Source of the DNA: Bacteriovoracaceae bacterium
GTDB taxonomy: Bacteria; Bdellovibrionota; Bacteriovoracia; Bacteriovoracales; Bacteriovoracaceae
Length of the DNA: 13,160 nt
Assembly (NCBI GenBank): GCA_947448095.1
Contig: CANFNN010000057.1
Span: forward strand, 1-13,160
Direction of reading: 5' to 3'
Positions 6,616 through 13,114 of this stretch are shown here, in pieces (within the stretch, counting starts at the first letter, position 1; each line of letters begins with the position of its first letter). The notes below the pieces were generated by a model, which saw only the letters and a list, made by a program, of their open reading frames with translations, ran no database searches and was not told the origin of the DNA. Both the position numbers and the translations under genes were made by a program.

Positions 6616-9405
6616 ATGATGAAGGCGCCGTTTCCAGTAGATGAGGCAGAGAGATTAAAGGCCCTCCAAGATTTTATGATCTTGGATACACTGGATGAAT
6701 CCCAGTTTGATGACCTCACTACTTTGGCCAGTGAAATTTGTCAGTCACCCATCTCACTTATTTCCCTCATTGATAGCGACCGCCAATGGTTTAAATCCAA
6801 AGTTGGCCTAAGTGCTAATGAAACTCCTCGCGATATTTCTTTTTGTGGCCACGCGATTATGGGATCGGACTTTTTTGAAGTTCCCGATGCTGAACTGGAT
6901 AAGCGTTTTCAAGACAATCCTCTTTATACCGGAGAGCCGCATGTTCGCTTTTATGCTGGGGCCCCGCTAGTTACCAAGGAAGGATTTAGGCTTGGCACTC
7001 TTTGTGTAATTGATCATGTCCCTAGGACTCTAACTGAATGGCAAAAGAGTGCCCTTCAAAAACTTGCCAAGCAAGTGATGCTATTGATGGAATCTCGGAA
7101 TCGAGAAAAACTGCTGGTTGAAGCAAATTCGAAGTTTGATGCCATAGTCAACAACATACCCGTCATGCTTACTTCCTTTAATGATGAAGGAAAGTTTGAG
7201 TGGATGAATGATGAAATGGTCAAAGAACTCGGATGGAAACTAGACGAAATTTCAGATAAAGAACTACTTTCGAAAATTTTTTCATCCAATGAGAATAACT
7301 GTGATGCATTGAAGTTTATGCTCGGCCGAGAGAAAAAATGGAATGATTTTAATTCATCGAAAAAAGACGGTGAAATTGTCCATACGACTTGGACGAATGT
7401 AAAACTTGAGAATGGAAAATATATTGGTATTGGAAATAATATTCACCACCGAAAGATATCCGAAGCCGAACTCGCTAATAAAAATAAAAGATTAGATTAC
7501 GTCCTGGATTGTGCCTCAGTAGGTTCTTGGGATTGGTGGCTGTCTGACAATAGAGTGATCTATGATGAACGTTGGTGCGAGATTCTAGGCTTAGATCACG
7601 CGAAAACGCAGATGAATCTTTCTACTTGGGATGAAAGAGTTCATCCACTTGATAAAATCAAGGCGGAGGAAGATATTCAACGCCACATTGAGGGAAAAAC
7701 AGAAATCTACGAGAACGTCCAGAGGATGAAGCATGCCAAAGGTCATTGGGTATGGATTCTTGAGAGAGGACGAATTAGCGAAAGAAGCGAAGATGGAAAG
7801 CCAATTCGTTTTACGGGAACTCAGTTAAATATTTCTAACCAAAAAAAAGTTGAGCAGGAACTCAGAGATAACCAAGAAAAAGTTCATGCCATGTATGAGG
7901 GATCAAACGACGCAATTCTTATGACTAGAGGAGAAAAAATTATTGATTGCAATTTAAAATCTCTTCAAATGTTTAGCTCAAGTAGCAAAGAAGAGTTGAT
8001 TGGTCTTAATCCTGCAGATCTTTCTCCTGAATATCAACCAAATGGTAGAGCTTCCAAAAGTCTTGTTCCAACTCATCTTCAGAACGCGTTGACCAATGGA
8101 ATTGATCATTTTGAATGGACCCATAAAAGAATTAACGGAGAATCATTTTTTGCCGATGTCCTTCTTTCCTCATTTAACTTCCAAGGGGAAAATGTATTTC
8201 AGGCGACCATCCGAGATATTACAGAGAAAAAGAATCTCGAAAAAAGTCTTGAGCAACAAATTAAAATGACTCATCACCAGTCAAAACTTGCATCTATTGG
8301 ACAACTCGCTTCCGGTGTAGGGCATGAAATCAACAACCCTCTAGCAATCGTAAAAGGGTTTCTGCATGCAATAGAAGTAGATTTAAGTACCAATGAATAT
8401 AAAAATCCAAAAACATTTCACATGATCAAAAAAATCAATCTTGCATCAGACCGGATTGCAAATATTGTTAAAGGGTTGAGAACATTTTCTCGCTCCGATG
8501 CAGACCAAGTCGAAATTTTTGATATGGATGAAGCGATAGAAGAATCTCATAATCTTCTGCATGAAATTTATCAAAATGAGGGAATTAGTTTCAAAAGACA
8601 TAAAAAGAACACTCACCCCTTAATCGTCTACGGAAACAAAGGAAGAATCGGGCAAGTCCTCATGAATCTGTATTCAAATGCTAAAGATGCAACAGAAGGT
8701 CAGGATGATAGGCTTATTGAAACAACCCTAGTTGAAAAAGACGGTTACGCTATTTGGACGATCAGCGACAATGGTAAAGGAATAGCGAGTGATATCAGGG
8801 AGAGAATTTTTGATCCCTTTTTTACGACGAAGGATCTCAATAAGGGAACCGGGATCGGACTCTCCATTGTCAGTTCAATTATTAAGGAACATGAAGGACA
8901 CATCTATTTCGAATCAAGACCTGATGGTGGAACTATTTTTAAAATTGAAATACCAATTCATTATTCCTCGCTTAATCCTGTCCCCGCGCCATTGATCAAA
9001 GAAGAAGAATCAAGTCCTCGTTTTGTGCTCAAGGCTCTTGTCGCTGAGGATGAAGAAGACATTCGATTAATTTTAGAAAGTATGTTGTCTAGAGTTGGTA
9101 TCGAAGTGACTTGTGTTACAAATGGAAAAGAAGCCTTAAGTGAAATACAAACAACGGCGTTTGATCTTCTTATTACAGATTTAAAGATGCCTCAAATGAA
9201 CGGGAAAGCATTAGTTGAGGCCATTCGCTCTGATAAAAACATCAGTCAGCCTAAAATTTTTCTTATGACAGGCGGAATTGAAGAAGCTGATTCCACACTG
9301 CTTGGGCTCAATCATTTAGTTCAGTGTCAGATTTTCAAACCCTTTGAACCAGAAAACCTTTATGAAAAAATTCGAGAAGAATTTCCGGATAAGGCCTGGA
9401 CGTAG
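6616..9405 (+). CDS. GAF-PAS3-HisKA-HATPase-REC hybrid histidine kinase (second of a tandem pair)
   Basis: A 929-residue paralogue of the preceding kinase, soluble, with the order GAF (20-160), PAS1 (170-283), PAS2 (285-412), PAS3 (413-540), HisKA, HATPase, REC. It aligns to its neighbour without a gap through residue 540, then continues at the neighbour's residue 661, so it lacks PAS4. H570 sits in GHEINNPL. The ATP-binding boxes are N684/N688, DNGKG 718-722, FDPFFTTK 732-739 and GTGIGLS 744-750. The receiver has E811/D812, phospho-acceptor D855, T885 and K908, all intact. The PAS3 stretch at 473-498 is poorly conserved between the two kinases, while GAF and the PAS2/PAS3 linker are highly conserved, which suggests different input specificity over a shared frame. 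The start has a GAGAG ribosome site; a second ATG follows directly. A 120-base gap separates it from the first kinase, so it may have its own promoter, though I see no convincing one. Its end overlaps the convergent hydrolase by 46 bases. Confidence 0.95.
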   Translation: MMKAPFPVDEAERLKALQDFMILDTLDESQFDDLTTLASEICQSPISLISLIDSDRQWFKSKVGLSANETPRDISFCGHAIMGSDFFEVPDAELDKRFQDNPLYTGEPHVRFYAGAPLVTKEGFRLGTLCVIDHVPRTLTEWQKSALQKLAKQVMLLMESRNREKLLVEANSKFDAIVNNIPVMLTSFNDEGKFEWMNDEMVKELGWKLDEISDKELLSKIFSSNENNCDALKFMLGREKKWNDFNSSKKDGEIVHTTWTNVKLENGKYIGIGNNIHHRKISEAELANKNKRLDYVLDCASVGSWDWWLSDNRVIYDERWCEILGLDHAKTQMNLSTWDERVHPLDKIKAEEDIQRHIEGKTEIYENVQRMKHAKGHWVWILERGRISERSEDGKPIRFTGTQLNISNQKKVEQELRDNQEKVHAMYEGSNDAILMTRGEKIIDCNLKSLQMFSSSSKEELIGLNPADLSPEYQPNGRASKSLVPTHLQNALTNGIDHFEWTHKRINGESFFADVLLSSFNFQGENVFQATIRDITEKKNLEKSLEQQIKMTHHQSKLASIGQLASGVGHEINNPLAIVKGFLHAIEVDLSTNEYKNPKTFHMIKKINLASDRIANIVKGLRTFSRSDADQVEIFDMDEAIEESHNLLHEIYQNEGISFKRHKKNTHPLIVYGNKGRIGQVLMNLYSNAKDATEGQDDRLIETTLVEKDGYAIWTISDNGKGIASDIRERIFDPFFTTKDLNKGTGIGLSIVSSIIKEHEGHIYFESRPDGGTIFKIEIPIHYSSLNPVPAPLIKEEESSPRFVLKALVAEDEEDIRLILESMLSRVGIEVTCVTNGKEALSEIQTTAFDLLITDLKMPQMNGKALVEAIRSDKNISQPKIFLMTGGIEEADSTLLGLNHLVQCQIFKPFEPENLYEKIREEFPDKAWT

Positions 9406-10352
9406 GTACTGAGAGCGCGGTCTAGCCACCGCTCAAATCTGAATCCATCACTTGAAAGATAGCCCATATGGCCTCCCATCTTTTCAATATGTAAAACGAT
9501 TGAGGCAGAGAGCTTCGCTTCTTTATAAGCTTCGACACCCACAAAGGGATCATCTTCAGAGGTTAAAAGGACTGTTGGAATTTTGATGTCTTGCAAATAC
9601 TTCATGGCCGAACAGGTTTCATAATAATTGTCTCGACTTAAGAATCCACCTGCTGGAGCAGTTAAACTTTCGTCAAACTCTCTAAGTGTTTTAACATTCT
9701 TAAGCCTTTCGAGATCCTGAGGCCGATTCATTTTAATATATTCTGTGAGTTCAGCGACAAATCGTTTGTCGTAAATACGGTTCAGGCCTTGAGTCAGTTT
9801 ATTTGAAGCCTGATCAAGATGAATCGGCCCATTCACAGCAATGGCAGCATCAGGTAAAATATTGGCGCGAACATTGGCCGATAAAAGTAAAAGGGCATTC
9901 GCACTCAGACTAAAACCAATCGCCAAGTGAAAATGATCGGGTAGCATGTTGCGACCAAAGGCAATGACCTTGGATAAATCCTCTGACCTACCTGAATGAT
10001 AGGCGTCACTCGCCTTCCCTACACCAAGTCCGCAGCCTCGATGATTCGTTATGAAAACATGATGCCCCAAACCTTTGGCAACAATTGCAGTTCTGTGCAT
10101 GTATGAGGAATCAGCACTCCCACCAAGCCCATGAAAAAGATAAACAACAGTTGAAGTCGAGCCTTTAAAATAGGTGGTGTGAATCCGCTCGTTTTCATTT
10201 TCAAGACCAATCAGAAATTCTTCTCCCTTCTCTGAGATAGTGGCCGAGGGAATAAGATAACCTAATAGCGTTTGAAGATGACCATTTCTCGCCCAAAAAG
10301 GAGGACTGCAAGGGGGTATTGAGTCACGAGCAATTTTTAAGGCTTCAATCAT
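9360..10352 (-). CDS. YheT-type alpha/beta-fold hydrolase
   Basis: A 330-residue cytoplasmic alpha/beta hydrolase of the YheT/COG0429 type. The family is predicted to cleave carboxyl esters, but the physiological substrate is unknown. Diagnostic features: the N-terminal PPFWARNGHLQT segment (17-28) typical of this branch, the HGLGG oxyanion-loop motif (74-78), NHRGCG (103-108), the nucleophile elbow GFSLSAN with S148 (usually GFSLGGN), the DDPF acid at D267/D268, and H295 in GGHMGY. Length is normal. An AAGG ribosome site lies about eight bases before the ATG. It is transcribed alone on this strand, divergent from a small ORF, and its last 15 codons overlap the end of the second kinase gene tail-to-tail. 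Confidence 0.92.
   Translation of the reverse strand: MIEALKIARDSIPPCSPPFWARNGHLQTLLGYLIPSATISEKGEEFLIGLENENERIHTTYFKGSTSTVVYLFHGLGGSADSSYMHRTAIVAKGLGHHVFITNHRGCGLGVGKASDAYHSGRSEDLSKVIAFGRNMLPDHFHLAIGFSLSANALLLLSANVRANILPDAAIAVNGPIHLDQASNKLTQGLNRIYDKRFVAELTEYIKMNRPQDLERLKNVKTLREFDESLTAPAGGFLSRDNYYETCSAMKYLQDIKIPTVLLTSEDDPFVGVEAYKEAKLSASIVLHIEKMGGHMGYLSSDGFRFERWLDRALSTYVQALSGNSSRIFS
9413..9434 (+). terminator. Bulged hairpin just past the second kinase gene, weak terminator candidate
   Basis: GAGCGCGGT (9413-9421) pairs with ACCGCTC (9428-9434) as a seven-pair GC-rich stem with a two-base bulge and a CTAGCC loop, eight bases after the kinase stop. No T run follows on either strand, and the bases are also codons of the convergent hydrolase, so the role is doubtful. 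Confidence 0.2.
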
Positions 10353-10360
10353 TGGTAGTA

Positions 10361-10378
10361 CCTTGAGTATACTTAGGG
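10361..10378. promoter_or_regulatory. Imperfect palindrome with -10-like core between divergent genes
   Basis: The 27-base gap between the hydrolase start (10352) and the small ORF start (10380) holds an 18-base imperfect palindrome with seven of nine pairs matching and a perfect AGTATACT core (10366-10373). The core reads TATACT on both strands, close to the sigma-70 -10 consensus. On the plus strand it ends six bases before the ATG at 10380, which would make that transcript almost leaderless. The best -35 (TTCAAT, 10344-10349) is poor. It could be a promoter element, an operator, or chance. Confidence 0.3.
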
Positions 10379-10379
10379 G

Positions 10380-10616
10380 ATGCGGGAATTAAAACTAACA
10401 GTGATCCAAGATGTTCCTTATCTTTATCCTATTCCAGTCATGAAGGAAAAGAAGTACCTCGTGCGTTGTGAATCTCTCGCGCGCGCTCATGAACTGATGC
10501 GAAAAATTGCTGCGCTCGAAATTACTCACCCTGACCTTGAGAGCACACACTTTCAATTTGTTGCACTTCATTCTGACCAAAGAACAAAAGTCATCGAATG
10601 CTGCTTAAACTTTTAG
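10380..10616 (+). CDS. Small conserved-looking hypothetical protein, 78 residues
   Basis: I do not recognise this protein. It is soluble, with no signal peptide or membrane segment. From residue 24 it reads like a compact alpha/beta fold: a strand KKYLVRC (24-30), a helix RAHELMRKIAAL (35-46), then a strand near the end (TKVIECCLNF, 69-78) with a CC pair at 74-75. The start is uncertain. The ATG at 10380 has a GGGG directly against it, too close to serve as a ribosome site, but could be leaderless behind the TATACT at 10368-10373. GTG 10401 and ATG 10440 are in-frame alternatives without ribosome sites. It is divergent from the hydrolase and its stop overlaps the end of the DUF3820 gene by 12 bases. 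Fitting tightly between two real genes and having a plausible fold argue for a real gene, but homology was not testable here. Confidence 0.55.
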   Translation: MRELKLTVIQDVPYLYPIPVMKEKKYLVRCESLARAHELMRKIAALEITHPDLESTHFQFVALHSDQRTKVIECCLNF

Positions 10617-10820
10617 TGGCTCAACCAAGTGCTCTAGTCCATTAACTTTAATTTCGTACAGTAATCCCAAAAGCTGACCCAGTTTGCCTTCAGGCAATCC
10701 CTGCTCATGAAACCAAACAACGTAGGGCTCGGGTAAATCAATTAAACGCAGGTCTTTATACTTACCAAATGGCATGGTGGTATTAGCAAGTTTATAAAGA
10801 TCATTGGTTTCAATTGTCAT
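10605..10820 (-). CDS. DUF3820 family protein
   Basis: A 71-residue cytoplasmic protein that fits the DUF3820 family closely: LANTTMPFGKYK (11-22), LIDLPEPYVVWF (26-37), LPEGKLGQLLGLLYEIK (42-58) and NGLEHLVEPL (60-69). Family members have been labelled putative quorum-sensing-regulated virulence factors, but no biochemical role is established. The frame is open to an ATG at 10847. I prefer 10820 because it gives the usual family N-terminus and length and has a GGAAA element upstream, whereas 10847 has no ribosome site. The start lies 11 bases inside the end of the methyltransferase gene, so it is the last gene of the five-gene minus-strand unit and probably translationally coupled. It overlaps the convergent small ORF by 12 bases. 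Confidence 0.88.
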   Translation of the reverse strand: MTIETNDLYKLANTTMPFGKYKDLRLIDLPEPYVVWFHEQGLPEGKLGQLLGLLYEIKVNGLEHLVEPLKV

Positions 10821-11484
10821 AGGAAAATTTCCGGCCTGAATTCTCATTTAAGATTTGCAGCACTCGTGCTTTCTCAGCACGTTTAGGGCTTCGCTCAATG
10901 CCGATGGCCTCTAGACCTATGAAATTCGCAGCGGCCAGCATACTGCCCTCGCCGCAAAAAGGATTGATGAGAGTTTTAGAAGGCGTTTGCTCAGCAATGA
11001 ATTTGGCGGCCATAAGACACGCTTCAAGACCCATTCCCCTTTGCCAGGTTTTATCGCCTAGATCAGGAATGACGTCCGCTGTGGATTTAGAAATCTCGAC
11101 TCTCAGCTCTTTCGAAAAACAAAGCATGTGTGAATAAGAAGGCCTGCCAAAGGTCGCAATGCCGGCCGGAGAGCGGCAAATCACTTTGTGCCACAATAGT
11201 TCATGCCCCAGAGCTTCAGCTGCTTTTTGGCAAAGGTAGCCCTTATCCACCCACGTCCCATCCACTTTAATGTCTGATTGATAAAAAATCGTGACTCCTT
11301 GAGGGCAGGAGCGAGACAGCACAAGCGAAGCCGTTTGCACAAACCACACTTTCCAGTCGCTTAATGAGTGGCCTGGAAACTCAGAAATATCAGGCATGGA
11401 AGTGACTAGGGAGCATCCCGTTTGGATCTCCCTAGATTCAAGCCACGCGATCGCATCTTCACAAAAGACGGATCTCGTACTCAT
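10810..11484 (-). CDS. SAM-dependent methyltransferase with permuted (DNA-amino-MTase-like) motif order
   Basis: A 224-residue cytoplasmic protein. The SAM-binding motif lies near the C-terminus: NPFCGEGSMLAAA (174-186) followed by IGIERSPKRAEKAR (194-207), closely like the DPFxGxGTT...GIE pattern of DNA adenine/cytosine-N4 methyltransferases. The motif-IV-like segment lies N-terminal to it as VTSMPD (27-32), where DNA enzymes have TSPPY or DPPY. This is the permuted beta-type order. The middle part (IFYQSDIKVDGTWVDKGYL at 66-84, then GRPSYSHMLCFS at 113-124) reads like a conserved active-site wall. The altered motif IV and the lack of a target-recognition domain argue against an ordinary DNA methylase; substrate unknown. 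The ATG overlaps the stop of the S4 protein gene as ATGA, so the two are coupled, which hints at an RNA substrate. Methyltransferase fold is sure, role is not. Confidence 0.85.
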   Translation of the reverse strand: MSTRSVFCEDAIAWLESREIQTGCSLVTSMPDISEFPGHSLSDWKVWFVQTASLVLSRSCPQGVTIFYQSDIKVDGTWVDKGYLCQKAAEALGHELLWHKVICRSPAGIATFGRPSYSHMLCFSKELRVEISKSTADVIPDLGDKTWQRGMGLEACLMAAKFIAEQTPSKTLINPFCGEGSMLAAANFIGLEAIGIERSPKRAEKARVLQILNENSGRKFSYDN

Positions 11485-11690
11485 ACCACTTTAACTTTTT
11501 CACCCTTATACTCAACCACTTGACCAGAGCGAATCTTCGCTCTTTTTCTTAGTTCCACTGCTCCATCAACTTTCACTTCCCCGGCAGCGACAAAGTGTTT
11601 CCCGACGCCACCAGTTGGTGCCATTCCTGCGACCTTTAAAAGATCACACAAATCGATATGAGGTTTATCACCAAGAACAATTTCTTTCAT
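11481..11690 (-). CDS. ybcJ: YbcJ-type S4-domain RNA-binding protein
   Basis: A 69-residue protein made almost entirely of one S4-like RNA-binding domain. It matches the E. coli YbcJ pattern from end to end: an opening short strand, HIDLCDLLKVAG (11-22), a GG hinge at 27-28, GEVKVDGAVELRKRAKI (37-53) and a final strand GQVVEYKGEKVKVV (56-69). YbcJ-type proteins bind structured RNA; their cellular role is poorly defined. Length is normal. An AAGAGA ribosome site precedes the ATG at 11690. The gene starts 10 bases after the lipoprotein gene stop and overlaps the methyltransferase start by four bases (ATGA). That coupling suggests it may deliver or position RNA for the methyltransferase, which is inference. 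Confidence 0.9.
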   Translation of the reverse strand: MKEIVLGDKPHIDLCDLLKVAGMAPTGGVGKHFVAAGEVKVDGAVELRKRAKIRSGQVVEYKGEKVKVV

Positions 11691-11700
11691 ACAATCTCTT

Positions 11701-12594
11701 TTATAACTGAATAAAAATCAGCTTATTTTGATACATTTGAGGAACCATTAAAAGGTTCAACTCTTTGGCCACAGTAATGTCAGCTGTGCCTTGCCCAAGG
11801 TTAAACATCTTTTTGACATGACCTTGTTTGTTCATCGTAAAAACATTGCCATTCATCCAGTCAGAAATCCAAAGAACGCCTTTAGCATCAACACTTATGC
11901 CGTCAAGATTTCCTTGAATATCTTTGTTCACAAAAATCTCACTCGTTTTGGCAAAAGGAACGACCGCCATGTCTCCCGGAGTCTTTGTCTGCATGGTTTT
12001 CAGATCAATCTCTCCCCCCCACTTCACAACCATCAAGTGCTCTTTGCCGTCAGTGAACAATCCATTGGGATGATCCAGTTTTGGATCCTGAAGCCAAACT
12101 GCCAGTTTGTTTTTTTGAATGCGGTACAAGATGTTTGAGTACATATCAGAGACATAAACATTTCCTTGAGCATCAGCTACAGCATCATTCAAGAACTTAG
12201 ATTTTTTCACATAGAACGTTTTAGTGATTTTTGCTTTCAAAATACTGATTTTATGCACGCGAGTCACGTCAGTCACGTAGAGGTCATCGCCCACGATCGC
12301 AATGCCCTTAGGAGCATGTAGGCCCGTTATCCATTTCGCCGTTATGGTTTTTCCATCTTTAGAGATTTTGCTTAAGTATCCCACTGGTTTTGTTTCAAGT
12401 GGATTGCCTGAGGCAACGTTTGAAACAAAGAAAGCTTCATGTTTCGCAGAATAAATAATTGATTCAGGATGAAGAATGCCTTCAGAGATTTCAAATGCAA
12501 TATTTGGTTTCATCTCAGTTGGCTGAATATCTTTCGGTTTTGAAGCGCAAGCACCCAAAACAAGTGCCAAAATGAGTAGAGAAATAAATTTCAT
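11701..12594 (-). CDS. SMP-30/gluconolactonase-like lipoprotein
   Basis: A 297-residue lipoprotein. The N-terminus carries a short signal sequence ending in a lipobox LGAC with lipidated C16; residue 17 is Ala, so outer-membrane sorting is expected. The rest has repeating strands typical of a six-bladed beta-propeller of the SMP-30/gluconolactonase/NHL group: HPESIIYS (42-49), APKGIAIVGDDLYVTD (94-109), FLNDAVADAQGNVYVSD (134-150), HPNGLF (175-180), GNLDGISVDAKGVLWISD (228-245). E44, N177 and D231 sit where SMP-30 enzymes place their metal ligands, so lactonase-type metal binding is plausible, though a non-enzymatic propeller is also possible. An AGAGG ribosome site precedes the start. It is 13 bases downstream of the DUF1993 gene and 10 bases upstream of the S4 gene. 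Substrate unknown. Confidence 0.85.
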   Translation of the reverse strand: MKFISLLILALVLGACASKPKDIQPTEMKPNIAFEISEGILHPESIIYSAKHEAFFVSNVASGNPLETKPVGYLSKISKDGKTITAKWITGLHAPKGIAIVGDDLYVTDVTRVHKISILKAKITKTFYVKKSKFLNDAVADAQGNVYVSDMYSNILYRIQKNKLAVWLQDPKLDHPNGLFTDGKEHLMVVKWGGEIDLKTMQTKTPGDMAVVPFAKTSEIFVNKDIQGNLDGISVDAKGVLWISDWMNGNVFTMNKQGHVKKMFNLGQGTADITVAKELNLLMVPQMYQNKLIFIQL

Positions 12595-12607
12595 ACAAAC
12601 CTCTTAA

Positions 12608-13114
12608 TTATTTTTTATAAGGCATTTCGCCTAGGAAATCTTTTTTACCAACTGGAACACCATTGTGACGAAGAATTGAATAAGCAGTTGCCACATGGAA
12701 ATAGACATTGGGAATCGCATGTTGAGTGGCAAATTCAAATCCAGTCAAATACTTCCCTTCCCAACGAGGCTGAGAAATTTTTCTTTCTTCAGCACCTTTG
12801 AAGTCTTCGGCTTTGAACGAATTCAGGTAGCCAATAACTGTTTCAATTCTGGCCTTTAATTCAGGCAGAGTTTTTTCTGTGTCTTCATGAACAGGAGCTT
12901 CTTTACCAGTCATTCTGGCAGCATAAAACTTCGCCGTATCACAAGCAATCTGAACCTGACGGATGAAATTAAACTGATCAGGGGCCAAACGGGAATTCAA
13001 AAGAACATCCATTTCAAATTTTCTTTCCACTGAATTTTGTAAGGCCTTGTCCATCATGAGGTTCAAGTTATGGAGCATCTTAGTGAACTGAGGAACCGTT
13101 ATTTCATAAAGCAT
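12608..13114 (-). CDS. DUF1993 family protein
   Basis: A 168-residue soluble protein matching DUF1993, a family predicted to form a DinB-like helical bundle and without a known reaction. Typical features are the opening YEITVPQFTKMLHNL (3-17), the DQFNFIRQVQIACDTAKFYAARMTG region (46-70), HAIPNVYFHVATAYSILRHNGVPVGKKDFLG (about 132-162), and a short basic tail. Histidines at about 132 and 140 could bind metal as in DinB-like folds, but this is not shown. The start at 13114 is supported by an AAGGAAG ribosome site. A TAAAAT hexamer at 13136-13141 (minus strand) could be a -10 box, but its -35 would fall outside the window. It is the first gene visible in the five-gene minus-strand unit. Confidence 0.88.
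   Translation of the reverse strand: MLYEITVPQFTKMLHNLNLMMDKALQNSVERKFEMDVLLNSRLAPDQFNFIRQVQIACDTAKFYAARMTGKEAPVHEDTEKTLPELKARIETVIGYLNSFKAEDFKGAEERKISQPRWEGKYLTGFEFATQHAIPNVYFHVATAYSILRHNGVPVGKKDFLGEMPYKK

Noticed and set aside
10380..10616. Assigning the 78-residue ORF to DUF493/YbeD because of size and fold pattern
   Set aside because: No clear motif match to that family could be seen.
10821..10847. Nine-residue N-terminal extension of the DUF3820 protein
   Set aside because: No ribosome site at 10847, and the shorter form matches the usual family length and start.
10810..11484. Calling the methyltransferase a restriction-modification DNA methylase
   Set aside because: Motif IV is TSMPD instead of TSPPY/DPPY, there is no target-recognition domain, and no restriction enzyme is nearby.
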